A stretch of 64,000 nucleotides of DNA, taken from the NCBI GenBank assembly GCA_016928025.1, contig JAFGLN010000031.1, forward strand, positions 39,603 through 103,602, read 5' to 3'. The translations under genes were made by a program, and so were the position numbers. Under the pieces are notes generated by a model, which ran no database searches, had not been told where the DNA came from, and worked only from the letters and a program-made list of their open reading frames with translations. How positions within the stretch are numbered: position 1 is the first letter of the stretch; every line of letters starts with the position of its first letter. This document shows, piece after piece, positions 25,810-35,377 of the stretch. Source of the DNA: Deltaproteobacteria bacterium (GTDB lineage Bacteria > Desulfobacterota > Syntrophia > Syntrophales > JAFGHS01).

Positions 25810-26886
25810 TTATGCCATATTCAAACGTCTGTATACCCAGCAGTGAAGATAGAAAAACCATGTCACCAGCCCGCCCGTGCGGATCATTTTTTTTGCCGTT
25901 TTCCACACATCTTTCTGCTGGTGTGCCTTTTTGTCGGCAAGATAGATGCCGATAAGGCCGTGATTGATCATGGAGTGAAAACGTGCGTCGGGTAGTTGAG
26001 CGATGCTCTTGTCCGCCTGCTGATAAAAGTGCTGCAGGCGCTCGGCAATCTCTTCATCATTTCTGTAAAAAAAGCAAAAATTTAAATCATCGTTTAACCG
26101 GTCTTCTTCCTGATCGATCAGATAGTCCAACAGAATATGCAATCCCTGAACCCACGGGAAATAGGCTTTTTTTATTTCCGTTGCCGATTCTTCCGAAAGA
26201 TCGTGATGAAAGGCGTGAGCGACAAGGCAGAATATCCCCAATGTGGAACCGGTGCAAGCAGAAAATTCGTACCAGCTCATCGCGGGGATTTCATTCTTGA
26301 ATTTTTCAAACCAGGATTTGAGGCGGTCCACGCGCTGGTCCTTGGTAACGTGTTTGTTGATTTGCAGATTGCAATAATAGCCGGCTAATTCCATCATGGC
26401 CGGGGCGATTTTTTCATAGGCCGGCAGCTTCTTCAGGACATCCTGACAGGTTTTGATCAGAGCGTCGAGATAACCGCCGTCGTCGGCCTCCTCTCGCAAG
26501 TGATAATAACGGTTGGAAGGTGCGTGCAGACTCAGGGCGTGGATCATGGCTTCGTGGAGGGCACGGAAATCATCAGGGTCCAGGGAGGTGCTCCGGTCGC
26601 ATAAATTATCGAGATAGTCACTGATGGTCTGGTACGCCACGATAAATCGGATGGCCTCCGGATATTTTTTGCCCGCCAGGAGTCCATAGATGGAGCCGCC
26701 CTCACAATGAAAGGTTTTGTCCCGGATGCTTGCCAACGCCTGTTTTCGAAGTTCCGGATCGGGGATGCCCTCCGCCATCTGCTTCCATTCGTTGAGATAC
26801 CGATGAACGATCGGGCGGACCTGAAGGAATATTTTCGTCGTCATGCTCAACAAGTGGGTCGGTATTTTGGGACTTTCAATATTCAC
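25810..26886 (-). CDS. class IB terpene synthase, YtpB (tetraprenyl-beta-curcumene synthase) family
   Basis: A 358-residue, all-helical protein of the DUF2600/YtpB family. Bacillus members cyclise C25-C35 prenyl diphosphates. Two acid-rich motifs are intact: DYLDNLCDR at residues 90-98 and DYLIDQEEDR at 254-263, both expected to bind Mg2+-diphosphate. The start is GTG at 26886; its bases overlap the stop of the upstream 1437-aa gene (GTGA), so translation is coupled. An internal ATG 14 codons later is an alternative. It is followed by a lipid kinase. Product unknown; a membrane terpenoid is a reasonable guess. Confidence 0.87.
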   Translation of the reverse strand: MNIESPKIPTHLLSMTTKIFLQVRPIVHRYLNEWKQMAEGIPDPELRKQALASIRDKTFHCEGGSIYGLLAGKKYPEAIRFIVAYQTISDYLDNLCDRSTSLDPDDFRALHEAMIHALSLHAPSNRYYHLREEADDGGYLDALIKTCQDVLKKLPAYEKIAPAMMELAGYYCNLQINKHVTKDQRVDRLKSWFEKFKNEIPAMSWYEFSACTGSTLGIFCLVAHAFHHDLSEESATEIKKAYFPWVQGLHILLDYLIDQEEDRLNDDLNFCFFYRNDEEIAERLQHFYQQADKSIAQLPDARFHSMINHGLIGIYLADKKAHQQKDVWKTAKKMIRTGGLVTWFFYLHCWVYRRLNMA

Positions 26887-29800
26887 GATTTTCTCATGCT
26901 TTCATGAAGTCTCAGGGCCTGCATCATGAAGACTTCGAGTTTGGCCGTAATGATTTGCGGGAACGGATTCCCGTCCGTCTCGATGGCCAGAAACGGCAAT
27001 TCATCGATCTGCTCCAGGTGCCTGAAGTTGTTTCGATTATATTCCTGCCAGCCCCGGCTCATTTCCCGGGTCAGGATGGCTTCCGATATCCGGTTGGGCA
27101 TACAACCAAAAGGTCCGATGGCGATGGCGCCGCAATAAGGGGTCGGCACCTCAGCGATGGACGCGCCGACAGTGAGAATCGCTTCCCCCGTCAACATGGG
27201 ATTGATTAACCGTCTGGACTTGCCGATCAGGTGTTCCACATCTTCCATGGACGGCTGAACCAATCCTGATCGTGATAAGATGGTTTTGATGATCTTTTCG
27301 TAACGGCGCATCATGTACGAGCGCAGGGTGAGAAACATACGTTCCCGAGCGGCCGGCTTTTTGCCGTTTAATTTGTGTTGATAGCACCAGTCCGAATAGT
27401 AGAGCCACTCGCCGAGACCGGAAACCCGGGTGATGAATCCCTGGTCCGCCAGTTTCTCAATGAGATATTGCCGCGAGAGATCGTCGTGACGGACATAGAT
27501 CTCTCCGGTTAAAAGAACGGTCGGTGCCTGGAGGTTTCCGTTCTTCAAAGGAATGCGCCCCAGGTTTTCCGCCGTTTGATGGAGGGCTTTCTGAATATCC
27601 TTGAAACTTTGCGCTTTTTCAAGGGTCTCCTCGATCCGGCCTTGCTCCTGCCGGTAAATTTCAATCGCTTCCACCCGGTTTTTCGCGTGAACCAGCAAAA
27701 CAGAGTAAATCGCCTGCATGACATCGGCAATGATGACACCGGCCCAGAGTTTCAACGTAAAGCGGTCGTCCAGCACACCGTTATAGCCGTTATCGGAATT
27801 CATCGATAAAAGAGCGATATTCTCCAACCCCTCCCGTTCGATATAGTCATAAATGAAGGGCGAATATTGTCCGAAACGGCAGGGGCCGGAGGTCGTCGGC
27901 ATAAAATAGACAAGCAGTTCGTCCGGGTCTTTCCGGTCTCTTAAATATTTCAAAAGCGTTCCCACGGTAAGGAGAAGAGGGAGACATTCTTTGCAGCTGG
28001 TGTTGCCTCTGCCCAGCTTTAAGACTTCTTCATCCGGCGGAGGCAGGGCCGTCGCCCGAATGCCCAGGGAACGGAAGAGGGCGGCTCCCTCCCGCAACAG
28101 AAAGTGTCCCATAGCCGGAAAAACGAGATGCACCCGGGGATGGCTCAGGGGATAAAGGTTACCCCGGGAATCGACAATCATGTCTTTTCCGTAATCAAAA
28201 TACGCTTTGCGGGTTGAATTGGGTCGGACAATTTTGACATCGCGCTTTTCCTGTCTTTGAATTTCCCGGTAGTTTTTGACAATGTCTAAAAAAGCTTCAA
28301 TGCGTGTTTCCAGCCCCGCGTCAGCGACATGGCTGTCCAACTCCAGAATAAGGTATGGTTTCCTGCCCATGACCCGGCGAAAATAACCAACCAGGAAAGA
28401 ATCGGGTCCGCAGGAAAAATTCGTGATATAGCAAGCGAAGAGCCGGGGATGTTTCTCCACGAAGGAGGCCCCTTTCAGGATAGTCTGTCCCGTTGACCAA
28501 TACATCGTGTCCTCTACGGGTTCATTGTCGATGGGAAGGTCGTTGATCGGAATGACCGGCACCCCACGCGAGGCAAATTTATGGGGAATGCCCATATTGG
28601 CTTCGGACACAAAGGCGTTGTAAGGGCGGCCAAAAATGGCGACACCGAAATGATCGGGGTCCGCCTCAATTGCCTGCATGAAGGCACGGCCGGCCGCCGA
28701 CAGTTTATTCTCGATCGCGTTTTGAACATCGCAGGCTTGTGCATAGGCCTGGCGGGCTTTTTTTCTCGTCGATCCCAAGGCGTTGCCGATATCGACAAAG
28801 ACATGATCCGCTTTTTCGAATCCGCGGGAAAAATCGATAATGGGCGTCAGGAGCCTTCCGGCCTTTTTCAGGGATTGGAAAACGGGGTGGTCTTTGAAGG
28901 CGCTGGAGAGGTAGTAGGATTCACCCTGGGCGACGGGGCAGACGGTCCGGTCTTTGCCGCCGTTTTCCACGTAGAGACCTCGGAAATGAGGAAGAAAAAG
29001 GTAATCAGGTTTCCGGGCGAGGAGACCGGCGAAAAATCCATGGGCAATCTCCGCAGGATAGCAGAAAGCCGCCCGTTTTCGCTCGACGCCTTCGTGATCC
29101 AGCTCATCCGGCAGAATGACGTTCAGACCGAGGTGGGTAAAGAAGTGCTGAAAAAGAGGAAAAAATGAATTGACCAGAAACGATTTGTTCAAGCCGATTG
29201 CCGGCCTGGTTTTCTTGCCTTTTGTTTCAATTTCGGGTGTCTTGCGATTTTGGAAAATCAATTGTTCGTGGTGCCGGACAATATCCAGTTGATCCGTATC
29301 GACCTTTATTTTGAAGCGCATATTGTACCATCGATTGCAGGCCCCGCCGAACGGATAGGTCTTGCCTTCGATTTTGATCCGGGCGATTGGACATTTTCGG
29401 TCGCAGCGCTCTTTGCCGCCTTTGCAGATAAAGGGTTCTCCATATTCCACGGTCCGGTCTTTGAGGGTTTTGAGTGAAAAGGACTGTTCTTTGATGAGAT
29501 TAAGTTCCAGCCGTCGTTTGATTTCCAGGGCCACGCCGAAGGCGCCCATCAGTCCCGGCTCCGGTGGAACCACAATGCGCTTGCCCGTCAGGGCGGCCAT
29601 CGCCACAGGCACGGCCCGGTTATAGCAAACGCCCCCCTGCATGAAAATATTATTGCCAACGGGGCGGTTTCCTTTGACCCGGTTATTGTAATTCATGCAG
29701 ATGGAATAAACGAGGCCCGCGACAATATCTTCCTTTGTCATATTTTCGTGGCCGGCATTCTTGATGTCGCTGCTGATGAAGGCGGCGCACTGGTCGTTGA

Positions 29801-31196
29801 AGTTGGGCGGTTTGGTTCCCTGCATAGCCAGATCGCCGATGGCTTCCATGGGAATTCCCATGGTTTCTCTGGCCGCTTCTTCGAGAAAAGATCCCGTTCC
29901 GGCGCTGCAGGCGTCATTCATGGCATAGTCCGACGGGACGCCGTTTTTAATATAGGTGTATTTCGCGTCCTGGCCGCCGATCTCGAGAATCGTATCCACA
30001 TTCTGGTCATAATAGAGGGCGCCGGTGGCATGGGCGATAATTTCATTGATAATGCCTTCGGTCATGGCATGAAGACCTGCTATTTGACGTCCCGAACCCG
30101 TTACGCCCAGACCGACGATCATGAGGTCGTCCGCGAGAGGACCCAACTGTTCGTACAGATTGGCGTAGCATTCGCGGGAGGCCTGAATAGGGTTGCCGTT
30201 TGTCCGAAGATAGACGGACGCCAGGACTTTGTCATCTTCCGTGCGCATTAAAACGGCTTTTGTGGTTGTGGAACCGACGTCAAGGCCGAGAATGCAGCGG
30301 TCGCTCCAACGGGCTTCGCCGGTTGCGGCATTTCGAAAATCGACGTCTTTTTCATGGTTTTTCAGGGGAGGCAGATAAGAGAAGGAAGATCCCTGTTTCT
30401 CGAAGAGTTTTTCCGGTGCCGGAAACGGCAGGGTTTCATTTTTTAATGCCCAAAGGGCCGCGCCCATGGCCTCAAAATAAGGCGCTTCTTCGGGAACGAC
30501 GATCTGATTGATTTCGCGACGGAGATAATTGATCATGACGGTGTTTTGCGAGGCGCCGCCGATGATCATAACGCGGTTTCGGGGAATTTGCTTCATGATC
30601 TCCAGTATTTTCGTCGCCATCATGGCGCACAGGCCGGCGGCGATTCTTCCTTTCGGGACCCCCTTATTAGTTGCGTGGGTGCAGTCGCTCTTACAGAAAA
30701 CGCTGCACCGGCCGGATACCTGGTAAGGTTCTTCTTCGATGGCGCACTGGAAAGCTTCTTCCATGGACAACCCGAGGCGTTTGATCTGCTGAACGAAAAA
30801 TTCTCCCGTTCCCGAAGCGCATTTGTTGCCGGTCTGAACGGAGCTGATTTTGCCGTTTCGTCCCATCACATAAACAAGAAATGTTTCGCCGCCGGCGCTG
30901 ACCACGGCATCAAAAGGGTCTGCGCCGCCATTGAATTGCTGGACGGCTTCCTCGACGGCCTCCGGTTCGGAAACGGATGTCAGACGGACCGCATGTCTGA
31001 ATTTACGGCCTGTCACTGCGATGCGATCGATATCTTGAAGGGGAATTTTTTGAAGCGTTTCAAGAAGGATTTGCCGGGGATTACCATTGTGGGCCGTTAC
31101 ATAAACGTGTGATTTGTGAATGGTATCATCACTTTTTTTTGAAATGCCTACTGCTGACAGGTTGGTAGCACCTATGCAAATACCGAGTGCCTTCAT
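26883..31196 (-). CDS. giant acyl-CoA dehydratase activase-like protein (two BadF/HgdC ATPase domains plus DUF2229 and HgdB-like regions)
   Basis: A 1437-residue iron-sulfur ATPase. The first ASKHA ATPase domain is at about 1-260 (LGICIGATNLSAVG, NKCASGTGEFF) and the second at about 300-560 (GLDVGSTTTKAVLM, MNDACSAGTGSFLEEAA). The Cys in each CASGTG/CSAGTG segment holds the shared [4Fe-4S] cluster in HgdC-type activases, which drive electrons into dehydratases or reductases with ATP. A Cys-rich linker (CKGGKERCDRKCP) and a DUF2229/HgdB-like C-terminal half (about 650-1430, with CKECLPLLL) follow. The whole thus fuses activator and acceptor-like parts. AAGGAG directly abuts the ATG, an unusual spacing. 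It is coupled to the terpene synthase. Substrate unknown. Confidence 0.92.
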   Translation of the reverse strand: MKALGICIGATNLSAVGISKKSDDTIHKSHVYVTAHNGNPRQILLETLQKIPLQDIDRIAVTGRKFRHAVRLTSVSEPEAVEEAVQQFNGGADPFDAVVSAGGETFLVYVMGRNGKISSVQTGNKCASGTGEFFVQQIKRLGLSMEEAFQCAIEEEPYQVSGRCSVFCKSDCTHATNKGVPKGRIAAGLCAMMATKILEIMKQIPRNRVMIIGGASQNTVMINYLRREINQIVVPEEAPYFEAMGAALWALKNETLPFPAPEKLFEKQGSSFSYLPPLKNHEKDVDFRNAATGEARWSDRCILGLDVGSTTTKAVLMRTEDDKVLASVYLRTNGNPIQASRECYANLYEQLGPLADDLMIVGLGVTGSGRQIAGLHAMTEGIINEIIAHATGALYYDQNVDTILEIGGQDAKYTYIKNGVPSDYAMNDACSAGTGSFLEEAARETMGIPMEAIGDLAMQGTKPPNFNDQCAAFISSDIKNAGHENMTKEDIVAGLVYSICMNYNNRVKGNRPVGNNIFMQGGVCYNRAVPVAMAALTGKRIVVPPEPGLMGAFGVALEIKRRLELNLIKEQSFSLKTLKDRTVEYGEPFICKGGKERCDRKCPIARIKIEGKTYPFGGACNRWYNMRFKIKVDTDQLDIVRHHEQLIFQNRKTPEIETKGKKTRPAIGLNKSFLVNSFFPLFQHFFTHLGLNVILPDELDHEGVERKRAAFCYPAEIAHGFFAGLLARKPDYLFLPHFRGLYVENGGKDRTVCPVAQGESYYLSSAFKDHPVFQSLKKAGRLLTPIIDFSRGFEKADHVFVDIGNALGSTRKKARQAYAQACDVQNAIENKLSAAGRAFMQAIEADPDHFGVAIFGRPYNAFVSEANMGIPHKFASRGVPVIPINDLPIDNEPVEDTMYWSTGQTILKGASFVEKHPRLFACYITNFSCGPDSFLVGYFRRVMGRKPYLILELDSHVADAGLETRIEAFLDIVKNYREIQRQEKRDVKIVRPNSTRKAYFDYGKDMIVDSRGNLYPLSHPRVHLVFPAMGHFLLREGAALFRSLGIRATALPPPDEEVLKLGRGNTSCKECLPLLLTVGTLLKYLRDRKDPDELLVYFMPTTSGPCRFGQYSPFIYDYIEREGLENIALLSMNSDNGYNGVLDDRFTLKLWAGVIIADVMQAIYSVLLVHAKNRVEAIEIYRQEQGRIEETLEKAQSFKDIQKALHQTAENLGRIPLKNGNLQAPTVLLTGEIYVRHDDLSRQYLIEKLADQGFITRVSGLGEWLYYSDWCYQHKLNGKKPAARERMFLTLRSYMMRRYEKIIKTILSRSGLVQPSMEDVEHLIGKSRRLINPMLTGEAILTVGASIAEVPTPYCGAIAIGPFGCMPNRISEAILTREMSRGWQEYNRNNFRHLEQIDELPFLAIETDGNPFPQIITAKLEVFMMQALRLHESMRKS

Positions 31197-31300
31197 CTCC
31201 TTAAAATCTCCCGGCGCGCGTTGAAATAGATTTGAGCTCGATGAAAATGCCTCTTCTCACTGTGTTTGATGGCAGTTGCCTTTGGTTCCTGACAGTTATC

Positions 31301-31915
31301 TTATTTTTGATTCCCTTTGTAACCTGGAATAGTGATAACGCCTTGCACGATTTTTTGCAAGACCCCTGAAAAGAGTTCATGCTCTTTTTCCAGAACTCGG
31401 GCGGCCAGCGTTTCCGGCGTATCTTCCGGCAAAACAGGGACACGGATCTGCCCGATGACCGGACCGGCGTCATACTCTTCGTTGACCAGATGGACGGACG
31501 GGCCCGATTCCTTTTCTCCAGCGGCAATCACCGCTTCATGAACCCGCATGCCATACATCCCCTTGCCGCCGTATTTGGGCAGGAGGGCGGGATGGATGTT
31601 CAGGATCGCTCCGTCGAAATATTTCAGTGTCAAAGGGCCGATTTTCTTCATGTATCCCGCCAAAACAACGATGTCGACCTGGTGGCTGATCAGTGTTCCC
31701 ACGATGGCCTGATCCAGAGCTTCCGGGTCAGGATGGGTCAGGGAGCTTAAATGATAGTGGGGAATGTTCTCCTTCTTTGCCCGGGCCAAAGCGCCGGAGT
31801 CCGGATTATTGCTGATGATACATGCAGGTTTCGCGTCGAGCCTGCCTTCTTTGCACGCGTCGATGATGGCCTGCATGTTTGTGCCGCCGTGGGAGGCGAG
31901 AAATCCGATATTCAT
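31301..31915 (-). CDS. purN: phosphoribosylglycinamide formyltransferase
   Basis: A 204-residue GAR transformylase, the third step of purine synthesis, using 10-formyl-THF. IGFLASHGGTNMQAII is the N-terminal phosphate-binding region, SNNPDSGALARA follows, and the catalytic Asn-His-Asp set lies in ILNIHPALLPKYGGKGMYG and VHLVNEEYDAGPVIGQ. Length is normal. purM is on the same strand 1.6 kb upstream with a decarboxylase gene between, so purine genes are clustered but not adjacent. A repeat-filled 255-base gap separates it from lysA. Confidence 0.95.
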   Translation of the reverse strand: MNIGFLASHGGTNMQAIIDACKEGRLDAKPACIISNNPDSGALARAKKENIPHYHLSSLTHPDPEALDQAIVGTLISHQVDIVVLAGYMKKIGPLTLKYFDGAILNIHPALLPKYGGKGMYGMRVHEAVIAAGEKESGPSVHLVNEEYDAGPVIGQIRVPVLPEDTPETLAARVLEKEHELFSGVLQKIVQGVITIPGYKGNQK

Positions 31916-32074
31916 TCCATTTAATCCTTAAGGACGGTATCTTAAATGTATCGCCATAGCTCAGCGATGCAGTCATGAAAAATTGAAATCACCTGTGACG
32001 GGTAACAGGTGACAAGTAATAGGTGGATAAATTATTCTAAATCTTCTCGTTAGTTATTACTCGTCACTATTTAC

Positions 32075-32158
32075 GGTCTCGTAGAAAGTCGAAAATCCCC
32101 CTCCCCTTCATTCCCTCCCACCAAGGGAGGTGAATATGACTTTGTACAGGGCCATCAC
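32075..32158. repeat. MITE-like element, copy 2 (short, inverted relative to copy 1)
   Basis: It starts GGTCTCGTAGAAAGTCGAAAATC and ends with GACTTTGTACAGGGCCATCAC, matching the ends of the element at 23355-23513 in reverse. The 63 bases 32096-32158 are almost identical to the reverse complement of the left part of copy 1. GTGAC/GTAAC-type words flank it (31991-32026), as they flank copy 1. The rest of 31916-32170 holds no gene. Confidence 0.72.
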
Positions 32159-32170
32159 TATTTACGGTTC

Positions 32171-33436
32171 CTAAACCTTAAAATCCGCCATTTTTCCCCA
32201 GTCGAGGGTGGCGAAATAGTCGTCGATGGTTTCGGTCCGCCGGATCATCTCGACCTTGCCGTCCTCCCGTAATAGCAGTTCCGCGGAACGGAGTTTCCCG
32301 TTATAGTTGAATCCCATAGCGTGGCCGTGGGCGCCCGCGTCATGAATGACGACAATATCCCCGATGGAGAGTTTGGGCAGTTTGCGGTCGATGGCAAATT
32401 TGTCATTGTTTTCGCAAAGCGAACCCGTGACATCATACAACGTGTCGGCCGGCTCATTTTCCCTGCCCATGACGGTGATATGATGATAGGCGCCATACAG
32501 GGCGGGACGCATCAGGTTGGCCATACAGGCGTCAAGCCCCGCAAAATTCTTGTAGGTTTCCTTTAGATGGAGGACATTTGCCACCAGATAGCCATAGGGG
32601 CCCGTAATATATCTCCCGCACTCCATGAACAGCTTGAGGGGGGCCAGCCCGTTCTTTTCGATAAGGGCGTCGTATCGGTTCCGTATGCCCTCACTGATGA
32701 TGTTTACATCAATGGGCTGCTGCCCCGGCCGGTAGGGAATTCCTAAACCGCCGCCGATGTTGGCGAATTCGAAACGGATGTTCAGATACTTGGTTAATTC
32801 CGCAATGAGGCTGAAGAGAATTTCAGCGGTCTCGATAAAATATTGCGGATCCAGCTCATTGGACGCGACCATAGTGTGGATACCGAAACGTCGGATGCCT
32901 TTGTTTCTAAGTATCCGGTATCCATCAAATATCTGTTCCCTGGTGAAGCCGTATTTGGCTTCTTCGGGATGGCCGATGATCATGTTGCCCTTTTTCAGGG
33001 GGCCGGGATTGTAGCGGCAACAAATGATTTCCGGGAGGCCGGCGCATTCTTCCAGATAATCGATATGGCTGATGTCGTCGAGGTTGATGATGGCCCCCAA
33101 TCTTTGGGCCTCCACGAATTCTTCCGCCGGTGTATCGTTTGACGTGAACATAATATTTTCGCCGGTCACTTCGGCTCTTTCTGAGATGATCAACTCGGGC
33201 AGTGAACTGCAGTCGCAGCCGAAGCCTTCCGCCGCTAATATTTTGATAATAAAAGGATTCGGTGCCGCTTTTACGGCGAAATACTCCCGGAATCCTTCGT
33301 TCCACGAAAAGGCCCGGATCAGGTTGCGGGCATTTTCCCGGATTTTTTGTTCGTCATAAATGTGAAACGGTGTCGGGCAGCTTTCAATAATTGCCGCAAG
33401 TTGTTTTTCAGAAAAAGGAATTGTCTTTTGTGTCAT
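32171..33436 (-). CDS. lysA: diaminopimelate decarboxylase-like PLP enzyme
   Basis: A 421-residue fold-type III PLP enzyme; LysA converts meso-diaminopimelate to lysine. K56 in YFAVKAAPNP is the Schiff-base lysine. IGGGLGIPYRPGQQP binds the PLP phosphate, MECGRYITGPYG lies in the barrel's end, and GSLCENNDKFA gives the C-terminal-domain Cys-Glu used in the dimer active site. The N-terminal CPTPFHIYDE also fits. Relatives include carboxynorspermidine and arginine decarboxylases, so the substrate is likely but not certain. It lies 63 bases after purM on the same strand. Confidence 0.88.
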   Translation of the reverse strand: MTQKTIPFSEKQLAAIIESCPTPFHIYDEQKIRENARNLIRAFSWNEGFREYFAVKAAPNPFIIKILAAEGFGCDCSSLPELIISERAEVTGENIMFTSNDTPAEEFVEAQRLGAIINLDDISHIDYLEECAGLPEIICCRYNPGPLKKGNMIIGHPEEAKYGFTREQIFDGYRILRNKGIRRFGIHTMVASNELDPQYFIETAEILFSLIAELTKYLNIRFEFANIGGGLGIPYRPGQQPIDVNIISEGIRNRYDALIEKNGLAPLKLFMECGRYITGPYGYLVANVLHLKETYKNFAGLDACMANLMRPALYGAYHHITVMGRENEPADTLYDVTGSLCENNDKFAIDRKLPKLSIGDIVVIHDAGAHGHAMGFNYNGKLRSAELLLREDGKVEMIRRTETIDDYFATLDWGKMADFKV

Positions 33437-33499
33437 GTTTCATATCCGGATGATCATATGATTTTGAGGGATATACAGGGGTATAATATTTAAAGCGTC

Positions 33500-34537
33500 T
33501 TACCAGTTCACCGATCCCTGGTAGCTTACCATTTTGTTTCCCTTGACGATCCGGCCGATGGGATAGGCCGGGCATTCCTTTGACTTGATGTGGCTGATAA
33601 CGCTATCCGCCGCCTCAGGCGAGCAGACCAGGGTCAGGCCCACGCCCATGTTGAACGTCCTTAACATATCGCTGTCCGGGACATTTCCCTCCCCGCGGAT
33701 GACGCGAAAGATATCCGGCACCTGTAAAAGCCCGAGATCGATGGACGCGTCGAACATCTTCGGTAGAATCCGGTTCAGGTTATCCTGAATGCCGCCGCCC
33801 GTGATGTGGGCAAGGCCGTGCAGCCCATCGGAACCAAAAAGGTCGCAGACCAGTTTATAATAACATTTGTGGGGCCTCATGATAACGTCGATGAAGTTTT
33901 CGCCGTCGACTTTTTGCGTGCCCAGATCGGGATTCTTTTCGAGGAGCTTCCGGACCAGGGTATAGCCGTTTGTGTGAAGGCCGTTGGAAGCGGCAGCCAC
34001 CACGACATCGCCTTCTTTGATGGCGCTGCCGTCGATAATCTTGTCTTTTTCCGCGACTCCCACCGCCGTTGCCGTCAGAATATACACGCCCTCCACGACA
34101 ACGCCCGGCTGCACGGATGTTTCCCCCCCGCACAACACACAGCCCTGTTCTTTGCAGGCTTCGGCCATGGCGGCTACCAGCGTCGTCACAACGTTTTTAT
34201 CTATCGTCCCGCAAACAATGCAGTCCTGCAGATAAAGCGGCTGGGCGCCCATAACCATGACGTCATTGACAATATGATTGACCAGGTCGTAGCCGATGGA
34301 TGCCGCTTTATTCAACTCAAAGGCCAGTTTCTGCTTCGATCCCGGTTCGTCCGTCTTCATGACGAGGATGGGATGGTCATAGCCGGGGAATTCCCCTTGC
34401 AGCAGGCTGGCGAAGGCCCCCAGGCGGTTGAAGACCCGCGGGTCGCCGCTGTCCACGCTTTTCGCCATTTCGCGTTTGGCGGCATCGGTGATATCGATAT
34501 CAACACCGGCCCTGGCGTACGAAAGACTGTCCGTCAT
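33500..34537 (-). CDS. purM: phosphoribosylformylglycinamidine cyclo-ligase
   Basis: A 345-residue AIR synthetase, the fifth step of purine synthesis. It starts SLSYARAGVDIDITDAAKREM, the Y-x-x-AGVD signature. Further blocks are ILVMKTDEPGSKQKLAFEL with VDGVGTK-like function changed to KTDEPGSK, HNIVNDVMVMGAQPLYLQDC (here HIVNDVMVMGAQP), LCGGETSVQPGVV and HITGGGIQDNLNRILP. The cyclo-ligase ATP-binding fold is complete and of normal length. An AGGAGATTATTCC ribosome-binding site precedes the ATG. It is likely co-transcribed with lysA-like and purN genes downstream. Confidence 0.93.
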   Translation of the reverse strand: MTDSLSYARAGVDIDITDAAKREMAKSVDSGDPRVFNRLGAFASLLQGEFPGYDHPILVMKTDEPGSKQKLAFELNKAASIGYDLVNHIVNDVMVMGAQPLYLQDCIVCGTIDKNVVTTLVAAMAEACKEQGCVLCGGETSVQPGVVVEGVYILTATAVGVAEKDKIIDGSAIKEGDVVVAAASNGLHTNGYTLVRKLLEKNPDLGTQKVDGENFIDVIMRPHKCYYKLVCDLFGSDGLHGLAHITGGGIQDNLNRILPKMFDASIDLGLLQVPDIFRVIRGEGNVPDSDMLRTFNMGVGLTLVCSPEAADSVISHIKSKECPAYPIGRIVKGNKMVSYQGSVNW

Positions 34538-34582
34538 TGGAATAATCTCCTAAATTTTTTATCTAGTGTAGAAATCCGTTTC

Positions 34583-35377
34583 TCAGTCGCGGAACAATGA
34601 GGTCCGGCCGCCATCAATGACCAGATCGTGACAGTTGATGAAACTTCCCTCATCACTGGCCAGAAGCAGAGCGCCGTAAGCGATGTCTTTTGCCAGACCC
34701 GAACGGGGGATCGGGGTGGCTTTGGCCAGGCTCACCTGCAATTTTGCCATCTTGCGTTCGTTTTGTTCCTGTGTGAGCGCATTGTACACCGCGGAACCAC
34801 CCCAGAAGATGGGTGTGGCGATGGCGCCGGGAGAGATGCAGTTGACCCGAATGCCGAAGGGGCCAAGCTGTTCGCCGGCGACTTTCGTCAGTTGGACCAT
34901 ACCGGCCTTTGCCACACTATAGAGATAACCGCCCTGATGGGTCCGATGGGCGGCGATGCTGGCATTGTTGATGATGCTGCCGCCGCCCTGCTGTTTCATG
35001 ACCGGCGCTGCGTGCTTAATACCGAAGACGACGCTACGCAGAATCAGGTTCATGCTGTAAGCAAAATCGTCGGCGGTAACCGTTTCGATGTCGCCGCGGC
35101 TGGGTCCGCCGGCGTTATTGAACAGGATATCGAGGCGTCCGAAACGTGAAACGGCCAGATCGATCACGGCTTTAATGTCCTGTTCATTCATGATGTCCAC
35201 ATGCTGATAGATAACGTTTTCACCCAGGCGTGCGGCCACATCGGCGCCTTTCTGCTCCGAACGTCCGCTGATAATAACCTTTGCCCCTTCGGCGGCAAAG
35301 ACCTCAGCGGTCGCTTCACCGATCCCGCTGGTTCCGCCCGTTATGATGGCAATTTTATTCTCCAACCGTTGTCCCAT
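34583..35377 (-). CDS. short-chain dehydrogenase/reductase
   Basis: A 264-residue classical SDR. IAIITGGTSGIGEATAEVF is the coenzyme motif; ISGRSEQKG after the second strand leaves NAD versus NADP open. NNAGGPSRGD follows, SIINNASIAAHRTHQGG holds the catalytic Ser, and YLYSVAKAG the Tyr-x3-Lys. Near the end NCHDLVIDGGRTSL is the usual SDR tail. The ATG has an AGGAG upstream. It is the first minus-strand gene before purM but its role is unrelated to purines as far as can be seen; the substrate is unknown. Confidence 0.88.
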   Translation of the reverse strand: MGQRLENKIAIITGGTSGIGEATAEVFAAEGAKVIISGRSEQKGADVAARLGENVIYQHVDIMNEQDIKAVIDLAVSRFGRLDILFNNAGGPSRGDIETVTADDFAYSMNLILRSVVFGIKHAAPVMKQQGGGSIINNASIAAHRTHQGGYLYSVAKAGMVQLTKVAGEQLGPFGIRVNCISPGAIATPIFWGGSAVYNALTQEQNERKMAKLQVSLAKATPIPRSGLAKDIAYGALLLASDEGSFINCHDLVIDGGRTSLFRD

